Shown: positions 51,003-61,203, counted from the stretch's first letter. The stretch: 64,000 bases of DNA from Lentisphaera marina (GCF_028745505.1 NZ_JAQZZL010000001.1:806001-870000), one strand, 5' to 3'. Notes: generated from the letters alone by a model not told the origin. Numbers and translations are program-made.

Positions 51003-52867
51003 TTTAGCCAAATGAGTTCTTTGAATTGGGGCTTGGCTCCCTGCCAGGTTTTTCCAATAATACGAACTTTACCCGTTTTTGGACGTAGTGCTTCGGCTGC
51101 CACCAAACGAAATTCTTTGCTACCATCCCAAGTAGTCATGACTTCGTCATTAGCATCTTTAAAATCGCTAGGACGGAAGATGACTTCATTATTTTGACCA
51201 CCCTTGATTTGCACTTCTTTAACATACTGATCAACGCCAATAATTAGAGCATTATCTTGTTCCGCAAAGACAGTAAGCTTCATGGTGGCATCGGCAGTGG
51301 GGGGCTGATATGCGGGATGGTATAGCTTATGAGTTTTACGACCCCATTTCTGAGTCTTGTAGGTAAACCATTCTTTTTCCCAATCGCTCTTAAAATCTTC
51401 AAAAAGCAAAGTTTTCTTTATACTAGTTTGGAGTTCTTCGGCCTTTAGTTCTTTGGCATCAATCAAATCAATGAGCGAGGAATTAATAAAACTATTAGCT
51501 TTGTAAGTGCCATAATAATAACCGGCTCCCGTGACTTCTTTGTCCATTTTGTAAATCACATTCGCATAAACCCAAAGTGGCTTATCTGTTGAGTAAAGAT
51601 CGAGTACAGCAGCATATTTACCCTTGTGGATCTTTGGCTTACTAAAATGCCAAAATTGATTGATTTTTCTATTGCGGTCACTTCCGCTCAAACCTTGCTG
51701 AGTATAATAAACTTCAACGGATTCAATGGGCATGGAATCGTCAACATCGACGACGACAATGGGTTTTTTATGATTGTTTTTAAGCAGGATCTGAGTTCTT
51801 GGTGCCTTGGGCCAAGTGAAAGAATTTTTTAAGTATTGATCCATCCAAAGTTGAGTCGCGACTTCGGCTTTGGGTATATCCTGATGGTTATTGTGAGGTG
51901 CCGCCACAATGCGCCATTTGTCAGTTTTTATTTCTTTAATGGATTGGGGTAAGTCATCTATAGCTCCGTGAAAATCGTTGGCGGGACTGAGAAAGACAAT
52001 GGGGCAAGTGATGTTTTCAAGGTTTCTTGCATCTCCAACCCCATTGTAGTGCTCGGCGTGTTTTTTAGCACGATCACTTATGCCTCCACAAGAGGGTGCC
52101 GCCGCTTTTACGCGCTTATCAGCCGCAGCCGTTAAGACAGTTAGTTTTCCGCCCATAGAATGGCCGTAAACGCCAAGCTTATCCGGGTTAACTTCTGGCT
52201 GCTGCTCTAGGAAAGTTAAGGCACGACGAGTTCCCATTGTGATGGGAAACCATGAACTATTGCGTGCTGATTTTACCGAGTCAATGCTCCATTTTGAAAC
52301 AGGTAAATCCCCGAAGGCGTGAATACCACTACGAGAGGGAGCGTGATAGGCATCTAAGGCCCCCCAGTCAGTGGTGATCTTGTATTGTGGATCAGATTGA
52401 TCACCTTTCCAAAAAGCTTTTACTTGATCTGGACCAACAAGGTAGCCTGGTGCATTCAGACGTCCTGCCCATGCAACTGATATGGTGGCGTAACCACGTT
52501 TGGCATTGGTGAGAATAGCTTGATACTGAGCATACTGACCACCACCGTGAATCTGGACTAAGCCAGGAAGATTCTTGGCTCCCTTTGGATAGCCATAAAC
52601 CGCTGCCATCATGGATTTTTGACCTTTGAAAATACCTACTCTAAAACGAATGACTTTGATGATGACATCATCCTGCTCAGTTTCGTGGAGGACTTCTACG
52701 TCAAGGGCTTCCTTGCGAGGATCAAACCCCTGCCACATTTCTTCAAAGTTTTTTGGGACTTTGTCAGCCTGATAGGTGGAAAGTGTGTCCTTGAGGGTCT
52801 CTGCACTTAAACTAGAAGTAATTAAGAATAAGGAGAGTGAATACTTGAGGAGTTGTTGCTTGAACAT
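50999..52867 (-). CDS. Secreted acetyl-xylan-esterase/dienelactone-hydrolase-like protein
   Basis: 622 residues, signal peptide to about LSAETL. Catalytic domain: GLVQIHGGGQYAQY near 105, nucleophile elbow VYGHSMGGKLTVL near residue 225, Asp candidate in FLSPANDFHGA and His in APHNNHQDIP. The C-terminal half (about 370-622) has beta-rich modules with DKPLWVYANVIYKMDKE and LIIGVDQYVKEVQIKG. Paralogue of 9328-11148; the fragment at 14341-14907 is a closer relative of its C-terminal region. AAAGG precedes the ATG. Its TGA overlaps the ATG of the ThuA gene by 4 nt. Likely deacylates an extracellular saccharide; specificity unknown. Confidence 0.87.
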   Translation of the reverse strand: MFKQQLLKYSLSLFLITSSLSAETLKDTLSTYQADKVPKNFEEMWQGFDPRKEALDVEVLHETEQDDVIIKVIRFRVGIFKGQKSMMAAVYGYPKGAKNLPGLVQIHGGGQYAQYQAILTNAKRGYATISVAWAGRLNAPGYLVGPDQVKAFWKGDQSDPQYKITTDWGALDAYHAPSRSGIHAFGDLPVSKWSIDSVKSARNSSWFPITMGTRRALTFLEQQPEVNPDKLGVYGHSMGGKLTVLTAAADKRVKAAAPSCGGISDRAKKHAEHYNGVGDARNLENITCPIVFLSPANDFHGAIDDLPQSIKEIKTDKWRIVAAPHNNHQDIPKAEVATQLWMDQYLKNSFTWPKAPRTQILLKNNHKKPIVVVDVDDSMPIESVEVYYTQQGLSGSDRNRKINQFWHFSKPKIHKGKYAAVLDLYSTDKPLWVYANVIYKMDKEVTGAGYYYGTYKANSFINSSLIDLIDAKELKAEELQTSIKKTLLFEDFKSDWEKEWFTYKTQKWGRKTHKLYHPAYQPPTADATMKLTVFAEQDNALIIGVDQYVKEVQIKGGQNNEVIFRPSDFKDANDEVMTTWDGSKEFRLVAAEALRPKTGKVRIIGKTWQGAKPQFKELIWLK

Positions 52868-52966
52868 AGCTGGCCTTTGAGATGTTTGAGTAAGTTGTCT
52901 TACCTAACATCGTTAGTACTGCTTATGTTACAGCTTAGGACATATTAAATTCAATAATTGTGAAAA

Positions 52967-53827
52967 TTATCGAGCTGAATCCCATTTAGTACTCGATGTG
53001 TCTGCATTTGTGGCAATAGAGCCATCAGTACGACTCATGGATTGGAAGTAATTCATTTTCTCCACATGGCCATCTGTCATGGCAAAATTAAATTTCATGT
53101 CACTGTGATAGGGTTCATTTAACTCAAAGACCTCAGGGTTGATTCCTCCCCATTCCCAGGAGTTCCCTAGACGTAGTCTAACTAAATTATCTGCACCAAC
53201 AACTGGCTTCGAGTCAAGAGGAGCGAAATTTTCGGTGTAGGCAATTACTTCGTTACTACTATTTAGATTTTCAATTTTTGTAGAAGCAGGGGGGATGTCA
53301 CCAGCTCCTCTGATCCAAAACCCAGCTATGCCTCGGTGAGCTCCGAGCTGAAATGCTGGATTAATGGGACCTCCATAAATTAGGGATGATTGCCCATAAG
53401 TTCTGATAATCATAAGAGGATCAACGCGGTCGTCAAGTGGGCAACGATATATAGCGCCATGATCAGCACCTCCCGACACCTCTGTCTGCAGGGCACCCCA
53501 TTTGCCAAGAGCTCCACCCATCATACTTTCCTCTAAGCCTCGGCCATCATATTTTCCTAATTGGTCATCCCAACTAATAACACCATTTGAGTCTGAAGCA
53601 GGGAAATAGCCCTCATGATCATCTGTATACATAAAATTGGCAATAGTGATTTGTTTTTGATTACTGGTGCAAACCACAATACGGCCCTTTTCTCTAGCTT
53701 TACCCAATGTGGGTAAAAGTAAGGATGCTAAGATGCCAATAATGGCAACGACGACAAGTAACTCAATAAGTGTGAATGAGAATTTTTTTTGCTGATCTTT
53801 AAGAGGTAAATCCTGAACGTAAGACAC
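52967..53827 (-). CDS. Pseudopilin with H-x10-DG motif, GTG start
   Basis: 286 residues starting at GTG 53827, supported by a perfect AGGAG 7 nt upstream. The leader [17 protein letters not shown] precedes the prepilin motif [14 protein letters not shown], so the pre-sequence is unusually long (17 residues) and Ser, not Gly, precedes the Phe. The hydrophobic helix is followed by [11 protein letters not shown]. The C-terminal [18 protein letters not shown] again has ten residues between His and DG. The central region is globular with several Gly/Asp-rich turns. It lies 99 nt downstream of the esterase promoter end on the same strand as a single gene. Likely exported and assembled or surface-displayed; role unknown. 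Confidence 0.87.
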   Translation of the reverse strand: MSYVQDLPLKDQQKKFSFTLIELLVVVAIIGILASLLLPTLGKAREKGRIVVCTSNQKQITIANFMYTDDHEGYFPASDSNGVISWDDQLGKYDGRGLEESMMGGALGKWGALQTEVSGGADHGAIYRCPLDDRVDPLMIIRTYGQSSLIYGGPINPAFQLGAHRGIAGFWIRGAGDIPPASTKIENLNSSNEVIAYTENFAPLDSKPVVGADNLVRLRLGNSWEWGGINPEVFELNEPYHSDMKFNFAMTDGHVEKMNYFQSMSRTDGSIATNADTSSTKWDSAR

Positions 53828-54033
53828 AAACGAACTCCTGTTTTATAGGTATAAAGATATCTAACTTCAAAAAAATGAGCCTGTTACAAAGTTTATTTTT
53901 TCTTACATTGACTAGACGACTTAGTTCTTACTTTAGATAGGGGTTTACATAAATAGCAGATTTTTTTGTGTTAGCCTGGGAAAAGTATTAAATTCTTGGG
54001 AAGTAGGTAAAAGACTAAATTTTGGAGCCTAAT
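53828..54033. other. Divergent promoter region, pseudopilin / PSD1 operon
   Basis: 206 bp, AT-rich, containing the ribosome sites AGGAG (53835-53839, minus) and GGAG (54024-54027, plus). No further motif could be assigned. Confidence 0.35.
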
Positions 54034-56376
54034 ATGCTTTTAAAGAAATTATTTATTTTCACCTTACTGAGTTCATCAATACTTGTGTCGGCGGAGAAAC
54101 TCCCAGACAAAATTTCATTTAATGAACATATTCGACCAATCTTTTCCAGTACCTGCTTTAACTGTCATGGACCCGATGAGCACGAAGCTAAAGCTCATTT
54201 GCAGTTGCACAGTTTTGAAGTAGCAACACAGGAACGACATTACACTTCTCGCTCAGGGAAAAAACGTAGTGTAGAACCAGCCATTATTCCCGGCAAGCCG
54301 GATGAATCTATTGTTTGGGAGCGGATCATATCCGACGACGAAGATGAAGTTATGCCACCTGCGGACTTTCACCACAGCTTAACCGAGCGAGATAAAGCAC
54401 TCGTTAAAAAATGGATCGAGCAGGGCGCTGAGTATCAGGATCACTGGGCCTATGAAGCCTTACCTAAAGTTGAGGATAAAATCAATCCCAAAATGATTGA
54501 CGAACTCATTATCGCGAAACTCAAGTCAAAAGGCTTTGAGAAGCGTAACGAGATGGACCGTAAGAATGTTTTACTGCGTCGCCTCAGCTTAGATATACGT
54601 GGAATGCTTCCTAGTAATGAGGAACGTATTAATTTTGAGAAGGATCAATCAGCAGATGCCTGGGAGAAACTCGTAGATAAATTGATGGCATCACCAGCCT
54701 ATGGTGAGCGCTTAGCTATTCATTGGTTTGATTTGGTACGTTACTCAAATTCAGCTGGTTTTCACGGTGACCAGGAGTACAAAACGGCGCCCTATCGCGA
54801 TTATGTGATTAAGGCGCTCAATGAGAATATCCCTTATGATCAATTCACACGTGAACAACTGGCAGGTGATTTGCTTCCCAATCCTACTCAAGAGCAAGTC
54901 ATTGCAACGGCTTACAATCGTTTAAATAAAGCTACGAAAGAAGGGGGAGCCCAAGCGGGTGAATATTTGGCTAAATATGCGGCTGACCGAGTGAGTAATC
55001 TTTCTGCAGTTTGGTTGGGTTCTACCTTAGAATGTGCGGAGTGTCACAATCATAAATACGACCCTTTTTCAGCAAAAGATTTTTATACTATGGCGGCCTT
55101 CTTCGCAGATATTAAGCAGGATGGTGTGTACAGAGGGGGGAATAATAGTACTTTTGAACCACAGATACGGATTTTTCCTAATGCTGAAAAAGAAGAGAAA
55201 TTTAATGCCTTATATATGCAGCTTAAAAAAACCAAAAAGAATTCTCAAGCGTACAAGGACCTTAATAAACAAATTTCTCGACTAAGAAATGAGGCGCAAC
55301 TTTGTCTTGTTACCGAAGCACAAAAACCACGTGTGACGCGCATTTTTCCACGTGGAAATTGGATGGATGAAAGTGGAGAAGTTGTTCAGCCAGCAGTTCC
55401 CCATTTTCTCAAGCAAATCAATAAAAAAGAACGTGCCAATCGTTTGGATTTAGCCAACTGGCTCTGTTCAGAAAATAATCCCATGGCAGCGCGCGCTTTT
55501 GTGAATCGTGTATGGGAGCTTTATTTCGGGCGGGGTATTTCGGGTAATACCGATGACTTAGGCTCACAGGGTGAGTTTCCTGATAATCCTGAGCTACTCG
55601 ATTATTTAGCGGGACATTTTGCAAAGGATTGGGATATCAAAAAACTCATCAAAGCTATTGTCATGAGCGAGACCTATCGCTTGTCAACTGAACGAAGTGA
55701 TCAAATGAAAAGCGAAGATCCCTACAACCGTTTCTTGGCCCGCCAGTGTATCCTGCGTTTAGATGCGGAATTTATACGTGATTCGAGCTTGCAGCTCAGT
55801 GGTTTACTCAATGATAAGATGGGTGGTCGTAATGTCATGCCCTATCAGCCTCAAGGTTATTATGACTCCATGAACTTCAATCCTTTTAAATATAAATCAG
55901 AAAGAAATGATGAGCAGTACCGTAAAGCCGTATATATGCACTTCCAGAGAACATTCCTACACCCCTTCTTGGTGAACTTTGATGTCCCTAATCGCGAGAT
56001 TGCCCTATGTTCTCGAACACCATCAAATACGCCCTTACAGGCACTTACGCTTCTCAATGATCCGACTTTTGTGGAGGCCGCAAAAATCCTAGCTCAGAGA
56101 TTGATCAAAGAAGGGGGGCAAAGTCCCGAAGCAAAACTCAAATGGCTTTACCTCAATGCGCTAAGTCGACAGGCTGAGCAGCAAGAAATCGAAACCTTAA
56201 AAGCTTTTTATGAAGAGCAAGTCAAATTTTATCAATCGAATCCTGAACAGGCTCAAGGTCTACTTAAAGTCGGGAATAAAAAAGTCGACCCACACTTAAA
56301 CGCAGCGGAGTTAGCAGCCTGGACTCAAGTAGCTCGCGGAATGATGAATACACACGAATTTATTGTAAGGAGATAA
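54034..56376 (+). CDS. PSCyt1-PSCyt2-PSD1 planctomycete-type cytochrome
   Basis: 780 residues from ATG 54034, chosen because GGAG lies 6 nt upstream; an in-frame TTG at 54022 is ignored. Signal peptide MLLKKLFIFTLLSSSILVSA. PSCyt1: SFNEHIRPIFSSTCFNCHGPDEHEAKAH-like segment with the heme site C-F-N-C-H near residue 37. PSCyt2: NEMDRKNVLLRRLSLDIRG, AYGERLAIHWFDLVRYSNS, and a second CAECHNHKYDPFS. PSD1: NPMAARAFVNRVWELYFG, DDLGSQGEFPDNPELLDYLA and RTPSNTPLQALTLLNDPTF. It lacks the LamG insertion of the paralogue at 1906-5115. First gene of an operon with DUF1501, whose AAGGAG lies in the last codons of this gene. Electron transfer inferred. Confidence 0.93.
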   Translation: MLLKKLFIFTLLSSSILVSAEKLPDKISFNEHIRPIFSSTCFNCHGPDEHEAKAHLQLHSFEVATQERHYTSRSGKKRSVEPAIIPGKPDESIVWERIISDDEDEVMPPADFHHSLTERDKALVKKWIEQGAEYQDHWAYEALPKVEDKINPKMIDELIIAKLKSKGFEKRNEMDRKNVLLRRLSLDIRGMLPSNEERINFEKDQSADAWEKLVDKLMASPAYGERLAIHWFDLVRYSNSAGFHGDQEYKTAPYRDYVIKALNENIPYDQFTREQLAGDLLPNPTQEQVIATAYNRLNKATKEGGAQAGEYLAKYAADRVSNLSAVWLGSTLECAECHNHKYDPFSAKDFYTMAAFFADIKQDGVYRGGNNSTFEPQIRIFPNAEKEEKFNALYMQLKKTKKNSQAYKDLNKQISRLRNEAQLCLVTEAQKPRVTRIFPRGNWMDESGEVVQPAVPHFLKQINKKERANRLDLANWLCSENNPMAARAFVNRVWELYFGRGISGNTDDLGSQGEFPDNPELLDYLAGHFAKDWDIKKLIKAIVMSETYRLSTERSDQMKSEDPYNRFLARQCILRLDAEFIRDSSLQLSGLLNDKMGGRNVMPYQPQGYYDSMNFNPFKYKSERNDEQYRKAVYMHFQRTFLHPFLVNFDVPNREIALCSRTPSNTPLQALTLLNDPTFVEAAKILAQRLIKEGGQSPEAKLKWLYLNALSRQAEQQEIETLKAFYEEQVKFYQSNPEQAQGLLKVGNKKVDPHLNAAELAAWTQVARGMMNTHEFIVRR

Positions 56377-56378
56377 TC

Positions 56379-57761
56379 ATGGATAGAAGACGATTTTTAA
56401 GATTTAGTAGCTTGGCAGGAGCGAGCATGATCAGTTCTCCATTGGCGGCTGCTACTGCTCCAAATCCTGATTTTTTACTTAAGAACTCTAAAGCGAAACG
56501 CGTGATATTCCTAACTATGTCGGGTGGTATGTCTCAATTTGAAAGCTTTGACAATAAACCGCTTCTCAAGAAATTTGATGGCAAGGCAATGCCGATGGAT
56601 TATTTGAAGGGACAGCAATTAGCTCAGCTTCAAACTCAAAAAGAAATCCTTTGTTATGGTCCTCAGTTTAAATTCAAAAAATATGGGCAATCTGGCCTAG
56701 AAATGACCGAGCTCTTTCCTCACTTGGGTTCAGTCGCAGATGAATTGGCTATTGTGAAATCGGCATACACCGAGCAGATTAATCACGACCCAGCGATAAG
56801 CATGTTGAATGCCGGGACTTTCCTCAATGGGCGCCCGAGTATGGGAGCTTGGGTGAATTATGCTTTGGGAAGTGAAACTAAAGATTTGCCGGGTTTTGTG
56901 GTTCTCGAATCTGTTAAAGGTCGCAATCCGCAACCCCTTTATGCCCGTTTGTGGAATAATGGTTTTTTGGATAGCGTTTATCAGGGCGTGAAGTTCAATT
57001 CCAAGGGTGATACCGTGCATTATGTTAATAACCCCAATGGGGTCGACCGCATTCGACAGGGGCAGCTTATCAAAACAATTAATCGCCTCAATAAATTTTC
57101 TGCGAGACATATGGATGATGATGAAATTTCAACGCGCATACAGCAATATGAAATGGCCTACAGGATGCAGAGCAGTATCCCACATCTCATGGATATGAGT
57201 AATGAGCCCTCTCATATTTTGGATATGTATGGCTGTAAACCTGGCGACGGATCCTACGCCTCAAATTGCCTTATGGCACGAAAGCTAGCAGAGCGTGGCG
57301 TACGTTTTATTCAGCTTTATCACCGCGGTTGGGATCATCACAATGGTATTCGCAAATACATGCCAATTTGTGCCGAAGCCGTGGATCAGGGAACCGCTGC
57401 ACTTATCAAAGATTTGAAAGATCGCGACATGCTCAAAGATACGCTGATTGTCTTTGCAGGTGAATTTGGTCGCACGCCTATGTCTCAAACAAATAAAGGT
57501 GATGCAGGGCGCGATCACCACATGAACTCCATGTCCTACTTCATGTGTGGCGGTGGCGTCAAGGGAGGTGTTTCTATCGGTGAAACTGATGAATTGGGTT
57601 ACAAACCCGTTGAAGATGCACATCATATCCGTGATATGCATGCGACCATGTTGCATCTCCTGGGCATAAATCACAAGAAGCTCACGGTACGTTTCCAAGG
57701 CTTAGATAATCGTCTGACGGGAGTTGAAGAAGCCCATCTCATTAAGAAAATTTTGGCTTAA
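56379..57761 (+). CDS. DUF1501 (sulfatase-fold) secreted protein, Tat-type leader
   Basis: 460 residues. MDRRRFLRFSSLAGASM is a twin-arginine-type leader. DUF1501 motifs: IFLTMSGGMSQFESFDN, INHDPAISMLNAGTF, RPSMGAWVNYALGS, LYHRGWDHHNG, FAGEFGRTPMSQ, GRDHHMNSMSYF and MLHLLGINH. ATG is 2 nt after the PSD1 stop with AAGGAG 6 nt upstream. Paralogue of 479-1900; sequence identity is moderate, so the two operons are not a recent duplication. Function of the family is unproven; the fixed pairing with PSD1 suggests a shared periplasmic process. Confidence 0.92.
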   Translation: MDRRRFLRFSSLAGASMISSPLAAATAPNPDFLLKNSKAKRVIFLTMSGGMSQFESFDNKPLLKKFDGKAMPMDYLKGQQLAQLQTQKEILCYGPQFKFKKYGQSGLEMTELFPHLGSVADELAIVKSAYTEQINHDPAISMLNAGTFLNGRPSMGAWVNYALGSETKDLPGFVVLESVKGRNPQPLYARLWNNGFLDSVYQGVKFNSKGDTVHYVNNPNGVDRIRQGQLIKTINRLNKFSARHMDDDEISTRIQQYEMAYRMQSSIPHLMDMSNEPSHILDMYGCKPGDGSYASNCLMARKLAERGVRFIQLYHRGWDHHNGIRKYMPICAEAVDQGTAALIKDLKDRDMLKDTLIVFAGEFGRTPMSQTNKGDAGRDHHMNSMSYFMCGGGVKGGVSIGETDELGYKPVEDAHHIRDMHATMLHLLGINHKKLTVRFQGLDNRLTGVEEAHLIKKILA

Positions 57762-58038
57762 ATTTATCAGGCTCGAGTAGAATGCTTTTTTAGGTAAGTG
57801 TTAATTAAGCTTAATTCCACTTCCATACCCAATTTGAAAAGACAGAGGAAATGAAAAAGTGAAGAGGTATTTCAATGCGGTATTTTTTCAATTTGGATCT
57901 CCTTAAACGTATTGTTTAATAAGTAATTATACTAGTTAGTAAAATCTTGTACGTAAAAAGCGATGATTTTTAGTTTTGAATAAAAAATTATTTTAACTTT
58001 TTGTCGCTTGAGTAAGAATTATGAGATTTGTACTCCCG
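57762..58038. other. 277-bp intergenic between convergent genes
   Basis: AT-rich, no frame and no clear hairpin terminator. The palindrome TTAATTAAGCTTAATT-like stretch near 57800-57815 is the only pattern seen. Confidence 0.35.
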
Positions 58039-59466
58039 TTAATTCCCTATTTTCACTTCAATGTTTTCCTTTAAATGAGCGAATTCACGCAATGGAGGTG
58101 GAAGGATATTGTAATTGGCGCGTACTTTTGAAGTTATTTTTTTATGGAGTTCTTTGGCGATTTCGGGGTGAGATTGAATTAGGTTTTTACTTTCACTACG
58201 GTCGGTTTTGAGATCAAATAGCTCAGCCTCATAATCACCAAAAAAGAGGTGGTATTTCATGTCTTTTTTATCGAGAATTACGGTGCTAGCACGTTGTCCC
58301 CAACTAAGTCGATCTTCCGGGAAGTACCAATAAAAATCTCTTTTAGGCACTTTTTCTCCATCAATTAAGTGTGGAAGAAGTGAGACACCTTCGCCATCGT
58401 AATGGTCTTTTACATTGACCTCTGCAAGTTGGAGAACAGTGCTGAATATGTCTAAAGCCCAAATTCTTTCACCACTTACACCGGGTTTGATTTTTGCCGG
58501 CCAGCTAAAAATTGCAGGTACGCGAACACCGCCTTCGTAGAGGGAGTTTTTGTAGCCGCGGAAGGGCTCAACATTAGTAACGGCCACGGGCCCGTTATCT
58601 GAGTAAAAGATGATAAAGGTATTGTCGTAAATTTTTTGATCTTTGAGTTCTTTTATGATTTTGCCAACGCTATCGTCAATACTTTCTATCATCGCAGCAT
58701 ACACAGCTGATTGAGGTGAAAGGTGGTATTTTGCCTTGCTTATGGGATCGCGATTAAACTCTTTTTTGAACTTCATTTCCTTCATGATTTTTTCATACTT
58801 AGCAATTTTGTCCTGCTTAGCTTCAAAGGGGGAGTGAACGCCGTAGTGCCAGAGATTGAGGAAAAAGGGTTTTGCCGTGTCGCGTTTGCGGATGAGTTTT
58901 ACCGCTTCATCAGTGAGGCGGTCAGCAAGGTATTCACCTTCGACACCACCGGTTCTTAAATCAGGAACGTTAAGTCCAGGATGGTTGGCATACTTGGCAG
59001 ATGGGTGACGGTAAGGATAAAAATGACTGCCTGGATCCCAGGATTCCTCGCCAGCCATACCAACATTGAAACCAAGATCCATGTGAGTCGTTTTGTATTG
59101 CTTTTTCCCAACGTGCCATTTGCCTAAATGCCAGGTTTGGTAGCCATTGTCAGAAAGTATTTTCGGGAAGATGAGAACCTTTGATTCAAAGCGGTGAGAA
59201 GCATTCCAAATGCCCAGTTCCATATTGTGACGACCAGTTAAAACAGCCGCACGGGAAGGGGAACATACGGCGGCAGTCACATAAGCGCTTGTGAATTTTT
59301 TTCCGTCTTTTGCCAAGCTGTCGATTGCTGGAGTTTGGTAAAGTGGACTGCCGTAACAGCCTAGGTCGCGGTATCCTAGGTCATCGATAAAGAAGAAAAT
59401 GATGTTGGGTCTTTCTTGAGCAAAAAGTGAAAATTGCAGGAGGAGCAGTATTATGATTGTTTTCAT
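58039..59466 (-). CDS. Secreted S1 sulfatase
   Basis: 475 residues, signal peptide MKTIIILLLLQFSLFA. Motifs: IIFFFIDDLGYRDLGCYGS, formylglycine site C68-S-P-S-R-A-A-V-LTGR, HLGKWHVGKKQY, LWHYGVHSPFEA, FYSDNGPVAVTN and FSWPAKIKPG. N-acetylgalactosamine/arylsulfatase-A-like S1 branch, without extra modules. No good ribosome site before the ATG. It stands alone, 277 nt from the convergent DUF1501 gene, and its upstream region (59467-59517) is cut by the left end of the IS1380-type element 52 nt before the ATG. The insertion may therefore have changed its promoter. Confidence 0.92.
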   Translation of the reverse strand: MKTIIILLLLQFSLFAQERPNIIFFFIDDLGYRDLGCYGSPLYQTPAIDSLAKDGKKFTSAYVTAAVCSPSRAAVLTGRHNMELGIWNASHRFESKVLIFPKILSDNGYQTWHLGKWHVGKKQYKTTHMDLGFNVGMAGEESWDPGSHFYPYRHPSAKYANHPGLNVPDLRTGGVEGEYLADRLTDEAVKLIRKRDTAKPFFLNLWHYGVHSPFEAKQDKIAKYEKIMKEMKFKKEFNRDPISKAKYHLSPQSAVYAAMIESIDDSVGKIIKELKDQKIYDNTFIIFYSDNGPVAVTNVEPFRGYKNSLYEGGVRVPAIFSWPAKIKPGVSGERIWALDIFSTVLQLAEVNVKDHYDGEGVSLLPHLIDGEKVPKRDFYWYFPEDRLSWGQRASTVILDKKDMKYHLFFGDYEAELFDLKTDRSESKNLIQSHPEIAKELHKKITSKVRANYNILPPPLREFAHLKENIEVKIGN

Positions 59467-59522
59467 TAAAAAGTATGCCTGTTATGGAGATGAATATTAT
59501 AGGTGATAGATCATAACAATTT

Positions 59523-61177
59523 CCTGAATCCGTGATCAGGTTTTGAGATTCATGAGATAATGGTTTGGTCGAGTAATTCTTAGATCGTTTTTATCCCAGA
59601 TTGTGAGATGTCCTTATTTCTTAAGCCTATCGCTCGTGATCAGGTGTCTAAGGATAGTAAATATAGCAATTTCTAAGGCAATTCACCCAACTTGGACAGA
59701 GTAAAGCACAAAACTCAATAAAAGAGCTTTGCAATAAACTTCTTATTAGTGGATTAAAGGCTAAATGATATTTTTTGATACAGCTTAAACCAAGGGCTAT
59801 GTCGACCAAACTTGAGAGTTTCATCTCCTGCGTGCTTTACGTGTTTACAAGCGGTTAAAATCAAGTCACGTATCACGCACCGTAGGCGGCGTCGTTGGGC
59901 TTTGATTTTAATTGGAGCCAAAGATTTATTATGGATAAGGTGATTACCAATGACTCTGAGCACATTAAAAGCGAGCATAGCGCAGTGCAAAAAGAATTGA
60001 TTCGCTTTAAATTTCCCTGAGGGTAAACGCTCTACATTCATATCGCTCTTCAATTCGCTATGGAACTGCTCACTGGTTCCATGATCGTGATAAAGTTCGA
60101 TCACATCCTCGGCTTCTAAAGGTAAATTCGTCCAATAGGTCTCCACTTCGATTTCTGGCATCAAAAGTCGATTGCCATCTTGATCTTCGAGTCGTTCCGT
60201 AACTTTAAAAATAACAGGAACCACTTTATGTTCTTCATTGTTTCCAGGATGTTTGTGATGGAGTTCACCGACAAAGACACTCTTACCATCTCGAGATTTA
60301 AGCTGTCGCCCTAAACGCCGTGCGTTGGATAGCCACTGTTCTTTAGATTCCTTTCTAAGGTTCCGTTTAATCAGAAAATATTGATCATCAGGAAGGTGTC
60401 CGAAATTAACCTCAGCATCGTGAGCGGAATCTAAACGAAGTAGTACGGGGTGCTTAAGCTTTAATTTTTTGATCATAGTAAAGCTGTCATCTAAGAACTC
60501 TGGCATCCCTTTTTGTGCATGCTGTGAACCTGGACGCAGCTCATTATTTAGCATAAAGCCCTCAGTTCCAAGGTAGGCAAACATGGGAGAAAATCCGTCA
60601 TGATTTTTATATGTCCAACTCACATTTTCTTTATGGCTACCGGAGTTATCCATGGGTGATACATCCATATCGAGTGGAATAAAATTCATCCCCCCTTTTG
60701 ATATATTACCTATACACTGTTTTTTGAGCAGGTTTGTATTCGCTGATTTTAAATGCACTTCATGCTCAGAAGACATGATTTCTAGTCGTTGACGCAAACG
60801 TTCCTCGGATGGAACTTTGTTTAATCCAAGTGATTTCATAAAGACTTCGTTTTCACGAAACTGACTAATATCTGTGAAGCGTTCACGCCCCTGAATCAGT
60901 AACCCCACCTGTGATTTGAAAATATCTAGATCTTGAAAGATATGATTGGCCTTGTGATCTGTATTGAACTCATCGTCAATTTCACTTTGTTGAAGGACTT
61001 GGCCACCTAAAAATATTCCGCCAATACTGTGAAGGGAATCATTGCCTGTGTCGAGTTTAAATGCTTTATTCATGAGAAAACCTGTTGGGTGATTTTGGTG
61101 TCGTAACTTAAATTACTATAAACCAACAGGTTTTCTTGTTTTTAAGCTGTTTTTTAAGATCAGCTCACGGATTCAGG
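59523..61177 (-). mobile_element. Complete IS1380-family insertion sequence with AATTT target duplication
   Basis: Left end CCTGAATCCGTGATCAGG (59523-59540) and right end, read inward, CCTGAATCCGTGAGCTG (61177-61161) share 13 perfect terminal bases. AATTT occurs directly outside both ends (59518-59522 and 61178-61182), a 5-bp target duplication. Length 1655 bp with one intact transposase gene; recent insertion. A relic with the same ends is at 21234-21377. Confidence 0.92.
59754..61073 (-). CDS. IS1380-family DDE transposase
   Basis: 439 residues. N-terminal SLHSIGGIFLGGQVLQQSE and FTDISQFRENEVFMKSLGL match the IS1380 start. Catalytic segments: IPLDMDVSPMDNSGSHKENV (first Asp), LLRLDSAHDAEVNF (second Asp) and LYHDHGTSEQFHSELKSDM (Glu). 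The C-terminal QFFLHCAMLAFNVLRVIG is also family-typical. Full-length and uninterrupted; AGGTT precedes the ATG weakly. Encoded on the minus strand like both flanking genes. Confidence 0.94.
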   Translation of the reverse strand: MNKAFKLDTGNDSLHSIGGIFLGGQVLQQSEIDDEFNTDHKANHIFQDLDIFKSQVGLLIQGRERFTDISQFRENEVFMKSLGLNKVPSEERLRQRLEIMSSEHEVHLKSANTNLLKKQCIGNISKGGMNFIPLDMDVSPMDNSGSHKENVSWTYKNHDGFSPMFAYLGTEGFMLNNELRPGSQHAQKGMPEFLDDSFTMIKKLKLKHPVLLRLDSAHDAEVNFGHLPDDQYFLIKRNLRKESKEQWLSNARRLGRQLKSRDGKSVFVGELHHKHPGNNEEHKVVPVIFKVTERLEDQDGNRLLMPEIEVETYWTNLPLEAEDVIELYHDHGTSEQFHSELKSDMNVERLPSGKFKANQFFLHCAMLAFNVLRVIGNHLIHNKSLAPIKIKAQRRRLRCVIRDLILTACKHVKHAGDETLKFGRHSPWFKLYQKISFSL

Positions 61178-61203
61178 AATTTAATTTTCAATTTGATACA
61201 AAG

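Noticed and set aside
57800..57815. TTAATTAAGCTTAATT as an operator
   Set aside because: It lies between two convergent genes where no promoter is expected; probably chance in AT-rich sequence.
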